From Microvirgula aerodenitrificans DSM 15089 (GTDB lineage: Bacteria; Pseudomonadota; Gammaproteobacteria; Burkholderiales; Aquaspirillaceae): DNA of 64,000 nucleotides. Shown here piece after piece: positions 1-7,504 of this stretch. Position 1 is the first letter of the stretch, and each line of letters opens with the position of its first letter. The notes beneath the pieces were generated by a model that saw only the letters and a list, made by a program, of their open reading frames with translations, was not told the DNA's origin and did not search any database. The stretch covers positions 1 to 64,000 of the forward strand of contig NZ_JHVK01000017.1 of assembly GCF_000620105.1 (NCBI RefSeq), in the 5' to 3' direction. The position numbers and the translations under genes are program-made.

Positions 1-12
1 GTGCCGGTGCGG

Positions 13-276
13 TCACCACTTTTTTTGCAGTGCTTCTTTGGTGACCTCATTTTCCAGCAAGGCATTCGCCAGCATGCGCTTGAGGCGCGCGTTTTCAGCC
101 TCCAACTCCTTCAGACGCTTGGCGTCAGATACATTCATTCCGCCAAATTTGCTGCGCCACAGGTAGAAGCTTGCTTCCGAGAAGCCATGCAGCCGGCACA
201 ACTCCTTCACCGGCAGACCTGCCTCCGCTTCACGCAGGAACCCAATGATCTGCTCTTCTGTATACCGTTTTTTCAT
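13..276 (-). CDS. IS3-family transposase OrfA
   Basis: An 87-residue OrfA supplies the DNA-binding half of the IS3-family transposase. Residues 1-50 form the helix-turn-helix (RYTEEQIIGFLREAEAG, then LCRLHGFSEASFYLWRSKFGG). They are followed by a leucine-zipper-like helix (RLKELEAENARLKRML) used for multimerisation. The ATG at 276 is preferred over an upstream TTG because a purine-rich GAGGGAG lies just before it. The gene ends at a TGA right after an A7G run, where a -1 frameshift joins it to OrfB. It looks intact. Confidence 0.88.
   Translation of the reverse strand: MKKRYTEEQIIGFLREAEAGLPVKELCRLHGFSEASFYLWRSKFGGMNVSDAKRLKELEAENARLKRMLANALLENEVTKEALQKKW
19..26 (-). other. Programmed -1 frameshift site of the IS3 element
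   Basis: On the minus strand the end of orfA contains the slippery heptamer A AAA AAG. Slipping back one base replaces the terminal KKW-stop by KKVVTAPA, which is the usual beginning of IS407-type OrfB. This is the standard way IS3 elements make the OrfAB transposase. OrfB leaves the window at base 1. Confidence 0.8.
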
Positions 277-343
277 GCCCAATCTCCCTCACCACTAGGA
301 TTGGACTCTAGACCAGCGTGCTACTCAAATCCGGGGGGACGTC

Positions 344-2641
344 GGTTGGTGGCTGAATGCGGTTGTCGACGCTGACGAAGTTCTCCGAACATTTGTTTCT
401 GCTGAACACGAGAAGCGGATTCGTGATTTCCGAGAGCTGGACGAGCGTTTCATCGGTCTCACTCAGGCATTGGTCCGTGCACAGCTTTCCGCTGGCCATC
501 CTGCGCCTGACCGCGTATCTCGCGGTTCCGAGTGGGGGCTACTGCGCTATGAGATGCAGAAGAAGACCCGCCATCTGCCGCTGCGTGAGCTAATGGCGCA
601 AGCGTCGGATGCTGTCATGCGCCTGACGCCGTGCCTGCTCATGAGTCCGCTGTCTATCGCCCAGTATTTGCCGGCGGAAACCGCGAATTTTGACGTCGTT
701 GTTTTCGATGAGGCGTCGCAGATTCCGGTGTGGGATGCTATCGGCGCAATGGCGCGCGGGAAACAGGTCATCATGGTCGGAGACCCGAAGCAGCTGCCGC
801 CAACGAGCTTCTTTGACCGCGCGGAATCCGATGTCGACGACAGTGATGTCGAGACTGAGCTCGAAAGCATTCTTGAAGAGTGTATCGGTGCAAACCTGCC
901 CACGATGAAGCTGTCGTGGCACTACCGGAGCCGCCACGAAAGCCTGATTGCGTTCTCTAACTATCGTTATTACGACGGGGATCTGGTTACGTTCCCGAGT
1001 CCTGTGACCAACGACCGTGCTGTGAGCTTCAATCATGTGCCGAACGGGCAATACGAGCGCGGCGGTGCACGGACAAACAAACTGGAAGCGAAAGCATTGG
1101 TAGCGGACCTCGTCGGCAAGCTGAAGTCGCCGAGATTCCGCGAAAGCGGACTGACCATTGGCGTTGTCACGTTCAATGCCGAGCAGCAAACGCTCATCGA
1201 GAACCTGCTGGATGACGAACGCCGTAAGGACCCTTCCATCGAACCGTACTTCCTTGAGACCCAGACGGAGCCGGTCTTCGTCAAGAATCTGGAAAGTGTG
1301 CAGGGTGATGAGCGCGACATCATGTACTTCTCCATCACTTATGGCCCAGGTATTGATGGTTCGATGCCCATGAACTTCGGTCCGTTGAACCAGCAGGGCG
1401 GTGAACGACGACTGAACGTTGCCATTACCCGTGCTCGCCAGGAGCTTCGGGTGTTCGGAAGCTTCCAGCCGGAACAGATGGATCTGTCAAGAACGCAGGC
1501 GCTGGGAGTGCGGGACCTGAAGCACTTCCTTGAGTTTGCGGACCGTGGTGCGCGTGCACTTGGCGAGGCCGTTGTTGGCAGCATTGGTGATTTTGATAGC
1601 CTGTTCGAGAAAAGCGTCTCTGCAACGCTTGCTGAAAAGGGATGGATTTTGCACTCGCAGGTCGGTGTGTCTGCATTTCGCATTGACCTTGGCGTCGTTG
1701 ACCCTGACGCACCGGGTCGTTATTTGGCCGGTGTTGAATGCGATGGGGCAACCTACCATCGTTCGGCGACGGCCCGGGATCGCGACAAGCTCCGTGAGCA
1801 GGTATTGCGAGGCTTGGGATGGGAAATCCTGCGAATCTGGTCGACTGACTGGTGGATTGACATGCCTGGTACCGTCGAAAAAATTCATGGGCAACTTGAG
1901 TCACTTCTGGCTGAACAACGTGTGGTGCGGGCAAAAGAAGCAGAAGACGCTGCAATACTTGCACGGCAAGCTATTGCTGGGGCCATGGCAACCTCGAGCG
2001 AGGGCTCGACTGGCGCATTGTCAGGCGGTATCGAAAAGCCCGTCATACCGGAGAACGATGCGGATGTCTCGTCATTGACCTATGCACAAAACGCTTGCGC
2101 CGTATCCAATAATGCATCGTCGGAGGCGCGGTTCATTGAAGTGGACCTGGCATTGACCGGTTTCGAAGTCGACGCAGAAGCGTTCTTCGAGGTGGCGTAC
2201 AACCCGCGTCTTCTCTGCATGATTGAGCACGTGGTGAGCGTCGAAGGCCCAGTTCTGGATGAGGTTCTAGCACGCCGCATTGCACGCCTGCATGGTTGGG
2301 GGCGCACAGGTGCGCGCATCCAGGACCGGGTCGTTCGCCTAGCATCCCTGCACTACGAGAGTGAGGCGGAAGACGTTGGTACATTCTTCTGGCCCAAAGG
2401 CAGTGACGTTGCCGGGGCGACTCGGTTCCGGCGTCCAGCAGTAGGCTCGGTGCGTTCGGTCGATGAGATTTCATTGACCGAGTTAAAGGCACTGGCGTTC
2501 GAGATGAGGGATGCAGGACATGACAAGGAGTCGGGTGTTCTGGCCATGTCGCGTGAAATTGGCTTGCGAAAACTCAGCGCAATAAGCCGGAGTCGATTGG
2601 AGCGTGCTTGGGGGGGCATGGTCAAGAGCCTCGAAGTATGA
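344..2641 (+). pseudogene. DUF4011-type superfamily 1 helicase with Vsr-like nuclease and DUF3320 domains, 5' part lost at IS insertion
   Basis: This is the C-terminal part of a very large helicase-nuclease (COG1112-like; such proteins often exceed 1,500 residues). The frame is open from the IS edge without a good start; the first start-like codon is a TTG at 470. Visible helicase motifs are VVVFDEASQIP (II), GDPKQLPPTSF (III), SWHYRSRHESLI (IV), VQGDERDIMYFS (V) and LNVAITRARQEL (VI). The Walker A region is missing. A PD-(D/E)xK-like nuclease of the Vsr/MTES_1575 type follows (IDLGV, VECDGATYH, then LGWEILRIWSTDWW), and a DUF3320-like tail (RRIARLHGWGRTGARI) ends the protein. Relatives are often found near phage-defence genes, so a defence role is inferred. 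The protein should be inactive without its ATP-binding half. Confidence 0.82.
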
Positions 2642-2782
2642 GGCCGGCTGTTGCCCAGTGGGATCCTGAGGGCTCGACAGGTTGTAATGCTCCACGCTAC
2701 AGAAAGGGCCCTCCCCAAATCGAATCCGGCCGCTTGGCATGCTCGCGCAGATGAGCGGGCGCCCGATGCAGTGCAGCGGGCG

Positions 2783-3319
2783 TCAATTGCCGGGTGGCTC
2801 CGGCGGTTGTTCTGCGGTCCAGGTGTCAACACTATTCAGGACGGGTGATGACGGGATGCCGGTATCCGCCACCATCACCAGGACATGAACGCCTTTGTAA
2901 TTAACGTGCTCAACGGCCTTGAAACCATGACGACAATAAACGCCACCGGTCAGGTTCTCGGTTTGCAAGTACAGCTTGCGTATCCCTGCACCACGAGCAC
3001 GGCTGAGAATCTCTGTTATCAGCAAGGAGGCGACCCCCTGTCCGCGAGCTTTTTCAACGACATATACCCCACCCAACCAGTATTCGTACTCGGGAAATAT
3101 CGCCATTTCACGGATCTTGAGCTCGGCAGCCCCCACCCATTCACCGGCCTGGCGGGCCAGTACGATCAGCGGCGCCCTGTCGACATGAGTGGCAGCCATG
3201 ACCTTGGCCAGCACCTGATCTTGAGTGTAATGGCCGCTGTCGCGGCACCATTCGTCAAAATACCATGAGGCAACCATGCCTGCGGCAGATGGCTCATCAG
3301 CCAGTAACAGCAACTCCAT
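2783..3319 (-). CDS. GNAT family N-acetyltransferase
   Basis: A cytoplasmic acetyl-CoA-dependent acyltransferase of 178 residues. The acetyl-CoA-binding motif A is seen as VVEKARGQGVASLLITEILSRA, preceded by the core strand EYWLGGVYV, and followed by LYLQTEN and YCRHGF, typical of the C-terminal half of the fold. The ATG at 3319 is chosen over the longer frame because AGAGGA lies five bases upstream. The substrate cannot be told from the sequence. It is a single gene convergent with the helicase remnant. Confidence 0.78.
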   Translation of the reverse strand: MELLLLADEPSAAGMVASWYFDEWCRDSGHYTQDQVLAKVMAATHVDRAPLIVLARQAGEWVGAAELKIREMAIFPEYEYWLGGVYVVEKARGQGVASLLITEILSRARGAGIRKLYLQTENLTGGVYCRHGFKAVEHVNYKGVHVLVMVADTGIPSSPVLNSVDTWTAEQPPEPPGN

Positions 3320-3808
3320 AAATCCTCTTTGCGCATAAGCCATGACCAGCAGGGAAAGGATGACCACGGCGAGGTACAGCCCTGGATAGTGCCGGCGGGG
3401 GGGCTGGCCGCTGGAAGCGAGTCTCCATGGACCCGCTTGCCCCGGACAGGATTATCAAATGGATATCATAACCAGCCGGGGAGCGGAAGGCCGTGGATGT
3501 CTGGAAAGACCGGCGCGGCCCCATCAATTGCCCGGGCTCCTGATGGACGGTGAGCAGGCTGTGCGAAGGCGCCGGGAGCAAAGGCGCGCGTTCCCGCAGT
3601 GACTCACTGGCAAGGAGGCTCACTCCCGCCGTTTGTCCGCAAAAAAACCTGCTCCGAAGAGCAGGTTCAGACTGTCCACAAACGCCGTCCACGATAAACG
3701 GACGAGCGAAGCGAGGCTTCCCCGCAGCGGCAGGATTCAATTCAAGGGGGTGATGCACGAGCGGCTTGCTCCCTGATCGTCATGCAAGTATGTGATCCGG
3801 CTCAGGCT
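3320..3808. other. Intergenic region between GNAT gene and reductase operon
   Basis: About 490 bases without a convincing gene. Short frames on both strands have no recognisable product or ribosome site. The only clear element is the minus-strand terminator at 3641-3667. Confidence 0.6.
3641..3667 (-). terminator. Rho-independent terminator of the reductase operon
   Basis: Read on the minus strand there is a perfect nine-pair stem AACCTGCTC / GAGCAGGTT closed by a stable TTCG loop, running directly into seven T residues. It lies about 140 bases after the old yellow enzyme stop codon and is the likely end of the three-gene operon. Confidence 0.88.
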
Positions 3809-4876
3809 TCAATAATCGGTGTAGCCTTTTTCTCCTGGTGTGTAAAAGGTAGAGAAATCAGGCGCCACCAAGGCCTGTCCTGACTTCAGCCTGGCTACCA
3901 GATCCGGATTCGAGATAAACGGACGACCGAAAGCCACCAGGTCGCCACGCTGTGCGTCGAGATCGGCATTGGCCCGGGCGACATCGTAGCCTCCGGAGAG
4001 AATGTATTGCCCGTTGAACGCGGCACGAAGCCTGGCTTTCAATGCGGGGCTGACTTCCGGCGCCCCCATGGAGCTGTGATCCACGACGTGGATGTAGAGC
4101 AGACCGAGCGCATTCAACTCGTCGATCAAACGCAGGTACAAGTCATCCATCCCGGCATCCGGCACCTGGGCGTTGAAGACGCCATACGGCGAGATACGCA
4201 TGCCAACGCGCCCGGCACCAATGGCAGCAACGGTTGCCCTGGCGACTTCAACCGCGAAGCGGATGCGGTTTTCGACCGGGCCGCCCCAGCGATCGTGGCG
4301 CAGATTGGAAGCCGTATTGAGGAACTGGTCGATCAGGTAGCCATTCGCCGCATGCAGCTCGACGCCGTCGAAGCCGGCCTGCATGGCCAGATTGGCCGAT
4401 GCCGCATATTCGGCGATGCTCTGGGCAATGTCCGCCTCGCTCATTTCGAGTGGCTCTGGATGCTGCTGCATTCCGTCGGTGTCGGTCCACATCTCGCCGG
4501 GAACGGCGACCTGCGAGGGAGCCAGAACGCTGGCGCCGGCCGGCATGTTGGCGGGATGGCTGACCCGGCCAGTGTGCATCAATTGCACAAAAATCCTGCC
4601 GCCGGCCTGATGAACGCCATCGGTGACCCGTCGCCAGGCCTGCACCTGCTCTTCGTTGAACAGTCCGGGAATGCGTGGGTAACCCAGACCGTTGGGCGAC
4701 GGTGACGTGCCTTCGGTAATGATCAGCCCGGCATCCGCCCGCAGGCGGTAGTACTGCGCCATCAGTTCATTAGGCAGGTTTCCGATCGCGCGGCTGCGTG
4801 TCAGCGGCGCCATGACGATACGGTTCTTCAGCGGCAGGCTGCCGAGCCGGGTGGGGGTGAATAGTGCGCTGCTCAT
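3809..4876 (-). CDS. Old yellow enzyme family flavin-dependent alkene reductase
   Basis: A 355-residue NADH:flavin oxidoreductase of the NemA/XenB type, an FMN-containing TIM barrel that reduces activated C=C bonds, nitro compounds and quinones using NAD(P)H. Seen are the N-terminal LKNRIVMAPLTRSRA, the substrate-binding HAANGYLIDQFL (His/Asn pair that binds the electron-withdrawing group), the FMN-site RWGGPVENR and the C-terminal GRPFISNPDLVARL. The ATG at 4876 is preferred to a TTG one codon earlier. It is the last gene of an operon with an SDR and an MDR reductase, divergent from an HxlR regulator, which suggests defence against electrophiles and quinones. Confidence 0.92.
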   Translation of the reverse strand: MSSALFTPTRLGSLPLKNRIVMAPLTRSRAIGNLPNELMAQYYRLRADAGLIITEGTSPSPNGLGYPRIPGLFNEEQVQAWRRVTDGVHQAGGRIFVQLMHTGRVSHPANMPAGASVLAPSQVAVPGEMWTDTDGMQQHPEPLEMSEADIAQSIAEYAASANLAMQAGFDGVELHAANGYLIDQFLNTASNLRHDRWGGPVENRIRFAVEVARATVAAIGAGRVGMRISPYGVFNAQVPDAGMDDLYLRLIDELNALGLLYIHVVDHSSMGAPEVSPALKARLRAAFNGQYILSGGYDVARANADLDAQRGDLVAFGRPFISNPDLVARLKSGQALVAPDFSTFYTPGEKGYTDY

Positions 4877-4943
4877 CAAGGTTTCCAGTGTGTCGGGTTT
4901 GGATCAGGCGGGATTGAGACAAGGGCGCTTCGCCCGACTGCGG

Positions 4944-5738
4944 TCAGAGGGCAAGGAGTCGCGGTGCTGGCTGGCTGGTTTGCATCGCAGCGAACAGCTC
5001 GGCGCGTGCCGTATCGAATCGCTCCCAGAGGCCGGCATCAGCCATGGATGGCAAAGTGACCGACTCGCCCTGGTCGAAACCGGCTAGTGCGGCGTCGACA
5101 AGATGCTCGGCAGACATCACCGTTTCTTGTGGCAACGCGGCCAGCGGCACGCCGGAGATATCCCAAAGATCGGTGGCGGTGGCGGCAGGCAGCACCACTT
5201 GAACCCTGATTCCGGTATTCGCTAGCTCCTGCTGCAGGCCGCGACTGAAGTTGAGCACGAAACCCTTCGTGCCGCTGTATACGGCGCTGACCGGGAGCGC
5301 ATCAAGTGCCAGTGCCGAGGCAATATTTATAATGATGCCGTCGTTGCGCGCCTTGAACGCTGGCAGCACGGCATGCGTCAAGCGCGTCAGCGCCGTGATG
5401 TTCAAGGCGATTTGCGCCAGCGAGTCTTGCGGCGGCGCTTCGGCAAGCTGGCCCAGTCTGGCAATACCCGCGTTGTTTACCAGTACCCGGATGGCGGAAT
5501 GATCAGCGAGGACGGTTTCCAGAGCCGTCAGGTCGGTTTCTTTTTCAAGGTCGGCCACCAGCGCTTCGGCCCTGATGCCATAAGCCTGCTCAAACCTTGC
5601 GCCGAGACTTTGCAAGCGGTCGCCACGTCGGGCGACAAGCAGCAGGTCATAGCCGCGCCGGGCAAGACGATCCGCGTAGATGGCGCCAATACCGGATGAG
5701 GCACCGGTTACAACCGCGACTTTTCTGGATGAGTTCAT
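4944..5738 (-). CDS. SDR family NAD(P)-dependent oxidoreductase
   Basis: A classical short-chain dehydrogenase/reductase of 264 residues. The Rossmann cofactor site is VVTGASSGIGAIYA near the N terminus, followed by the NNAG structural motif. The catalytic set includes Ser in NIASALALDALPVSA and YSGTKGF (YxxxK). The start at 5738 places the cofactor motif at its normal position; the longer upstream frame adds 33 residues with no family match. It lies 52 bases after the MDR gene and 67 bases before the OYE gene in the same operon. The substrate is not predictable beyond a carbonyl or alcohol. Confidence 0.9.
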   Translation of the reverse strand: MNSSRKVAVVTGASSGIGAIYADRLARRGYDLLLVARRGDRLQSLGARFEQAYGIRAEALVADLEKETDLTALETVLADHSAIRVLVNNAGIARLGQLAEAPPQDSLAQIALNITALTRLTHAVLPAFKARNDGIIINIASALALDALPVSAVYSGTKGFVLNFSRGLQQELANTGIRVQVVLPAATATDLWDISGVPLAALPQETVMSAEHLVDAALAGFDQGESVTLPSMADAGLWERFDTARAELFAAMQTSQPAPRLLAL

Positions 5739-5790
5739 GGTTTTTCTCTGTTGGTCAGGTGAGTAAAAAAAGGGGCTCGATGGGGACTGC

Positions 5791-6792
5791 TCATCGCATT
5801 TTGACGACGACTTTCCCCCTGGCATGGCCTTGGGCAAGATAGGCCAGCGCCTCTTTTGCCTGCTCGAACGGGAATACCTTGTCGATTACCGGCTGGATGC
5901 GTTCCGTCTCAAGCAGTTGGCCAATGTGGTCGAGTTGGGCGCCGTCCGGACGCACGAAGAGAAACGAGTAAGTGACGTCCCGCTTCTTTGCCTGGCGCAT
6001 GATCTTGCGGCTCATCAACCCGAATACGAATGCCAGGAAGAAATTCAGCCGTTTCGCACGAGCGAATGCCGCATCCAGCGGGCCGACGAGAGAGACGATC
6101 CTGCTTCCCGGTTTGAGGATGGAGATGGATTTTTCAATCACATCACCCCTGACCGTACCAAGCACTGCGTCATAGCCATGCAGGACCTTCTCGAATTCCT
6201 GCTTCTTGTAGTCGACCACCTCGTCTGCGCCCAGACCGCGCACCAGTTCGATATTGCCCGTACTGGCGGTGGTTCCCACCCTGGCGCCAAGGTGCTTTGC
6301 CAGCTGGATCGCAAGCGTGCCGATTCCGCCCGACCCGGCAGGGATGAAGACTTTCTGGCCGGCCTGGAGATTGGCGCGTTCCTTCAGCGCTTGCCACGAG
6401 GTGAGGCTGACCATCGGCATCGAGGCGGCTTGCACGAAGTCCAGATTGGCCGGTTTCAGCGCGGCAACGCTCTCCGGCACGACCGCGAATTCGGCAATTG
6501 ACCCTGTGCCAAGGTCAAAGACGCTGGCGAAGACGGCGTCGCCTGGCTTGAAGCGAGTCACGTCGCTGCCAACCCCGGTCACCACGCCGGCCAGATCGCT
6601 GCCCAGGGTGGCCGGAAGCCGGAAAGGCAGAACCGGTTTGAACATCCCGGTCGGAATCATATTGTCGATCGGGTTCAGGCCGGCGGCGTAAACCTGTACC
6701 AGCAGCTCGCTGGCTTTTGGCGTGGGGCGGGGAACTTCGGTGAGCCCGATCCCGGGCGACTTGCCATAGCGTTTGAAAGTGAGTGCTTTCAT
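5791..6792 (-). CDS. MDR family (zinc-free quinone oxidoreductase-like) NADP-dependent reductase
   Basis: A 333-residue medium-chain reductase resembling quinone/enone oxidoreductases. Features are MKALTFKRYGKSPG at the start, AAGLNPIDNMIP in the GroES-like domain, LGSDLAGVVTGVG, and the nucleotide-binding VFIPAGSGGIGTLAIQLAK. There is no zinc-ligand Cys cluster, as is normal for this branch. The start at 6792 fits the family; an in-frame ATG at 6807 is possible and the visible AGGA favours neither strongly. First gene of the HxlR-linked operon, so its promoter faces the palindrome at 6940-6966. Confidence 0.87.
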   Translation of the reverse strand: MKALTFKRYGKSPGIGLTEVPRPTPKASELLVQVYAAGLNPIDNMIPTGMFKPVLPFRLPATLGSDLAGVVTGVGSDVTRFKPGDAVFASVFDLGTGSIAEFAVVPESVAALKPANLDFVQAASMPMVSLTSWQALKERANLQAGQKVFIPAGSGGIGTLAIQLAKHLGARVGTTASTGNIELVRGLGADEVVDYKKQEFEKVLHGYDAVLGTVRGDVIEKSISILKPGSRIVSLVGPLDAAFARAKRLNFFLAFVFGLMSRKIMRQAKKRDVTYSFLFVRPDGAQLDHIGQLLETERIQPVIDKVFPFEQAKEALAYLAQGHARGKVVVKMR

Positions 6793-6939
6793 GGTCTGAC
6801 TTTTCATCCTGCACTGCCCATCGGCCACGCCGCTGCGGCTGCGCAGATGTCTGAAAATGCTCCGGTTACCGGAGCGATACCTGCATTGCTCGTGCTCATC
6901 AACCAAGTCTCCGTACCGGGTAGATTGCCTGTCATTGAA

Positions 6940-6966
6940 GTGTTAGTATCAAACTGATACGAACAC
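6940..6966. promoter_or_regulatory. 27-bp palindrome, probable HxlR operator
   Basis: A near-perfect dyad between the reductase operon and the HxlR gene: outer arms GTGTT / AACAC and inner arms GTATCA / TGATAC around the centre AAC. Its size and its place between divergent genes fit an HxlR-family dimer site controlling both directions. A role in autoregulation is inferred. Confidence 0.7.
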
Positions 6967-6989
6967 TACTACCAATCTGAAAACAAGTC

Positions 6990-7003
6990 ACTATCAAAAT
7001 AGT
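6990..7003. promoter_or_regulatory. Second dyad abutting the HxlR start codon
   Basis: ACTAT-CAAA-ATAGT ends on the base before the ATG at 7004. It shares the TATCAAA element with the larger palindrome upstream. It may be a weaker second operator; no good ribosome site is seen in front of the ATG. Confidence 0.5.
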
Positions 7004-7447
7004 ATGAACAGCGAAAATAGTTGCAATGACCCATGCCCGATCGCGCGCAGCCTGGCTGTCGCCGGTGACGCATGGAGCATACTGATCCTGCGGGACGCCC
7101 ATGCCGGCCTCACCCGCTTTGACCAATTCCGGAAAAGCCTGGGCATTGCACCGACGATGCTGACCCGCCGGCTGGCGGCATTGACGGAGGAGGGGCTGCT
7201 GGAGAAGCGGCGCTACTCGGAGCACCCGCCGCGCGAGGAGTACCTGCTGACTGCTGCCGGTCGCGATTTTCTGCCGGTACTGTTCATGATCGGCGCATGG
7301 GGACGCCAATACCGCGGCGGGGGCAAGCTGACTCGTTTCCTGGACGCGGAAACAGGCAAAGAAATCAAGGCAGTCGCTGTGGATGAAGGCACGGGGGCGA
7401 AGATCGGGACTCGCCCCATGCGCATGGTCACGCCTGATGAAAGCTGA
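7004..7447 (+). CDS. HxlR family transcriptional regulator
   Basis: A 147-residue winged-helix regulator. Family signatures are CPIARSLAVAGDAWSILILRD at the N terminus (Cys at the position often used for thiol or quinone sensing in the YodB branch), FDQFRKSLGIAPTMLTRRLAALTEEGLL for the recognition region, and EYLLTAAGRDFLPVL for the wing. It is divergent from a MDR-SDR-OYE operon, so it most likely represses that operon and itself through the palindromes upstream. No Shine-Dalgarno is evident, so the mRNA may be leaderless. Confidence 0.9.
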   Translation: MNSENSCNDPCPIARSLAVAGDAWSILILRDAHAGLTRFDQFRKSLGIAPTMLTRRLAALTEEGLLEKRRYSEHPPREEYLLTAAGRDFLPVLFMIGAWGRQYRGGGKLTRFLDAETGKEIKAVAVDEGTGAKIGTRPMRMVTPDES

Positions 7448-7504
7448 CAGCCGATCTGGCGAACCGGATGGCTGCCTTGCGTATTCACCGATGGCGGCCC
7501 ATCT

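Larger units (their letters stand above)
1..343 (-). mobile_element. IS3-family insertion sequence, one end only
   Basis: The window opens inside an IS3-family element of the IS407-like type, transcribed leftwards. It contains orfA, the frameshift site and the first codons of orfB. The outer end is a C-rich terminal sequence, read on the minus strand as CCCCCCGGATTTGAG, near 328-341. The exact terminal base is not certain; the right boundary is placed where helicase coding sequence resumes at about 344. The rest of orfB and the other end lie outside the window. Confidence 0.8.
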
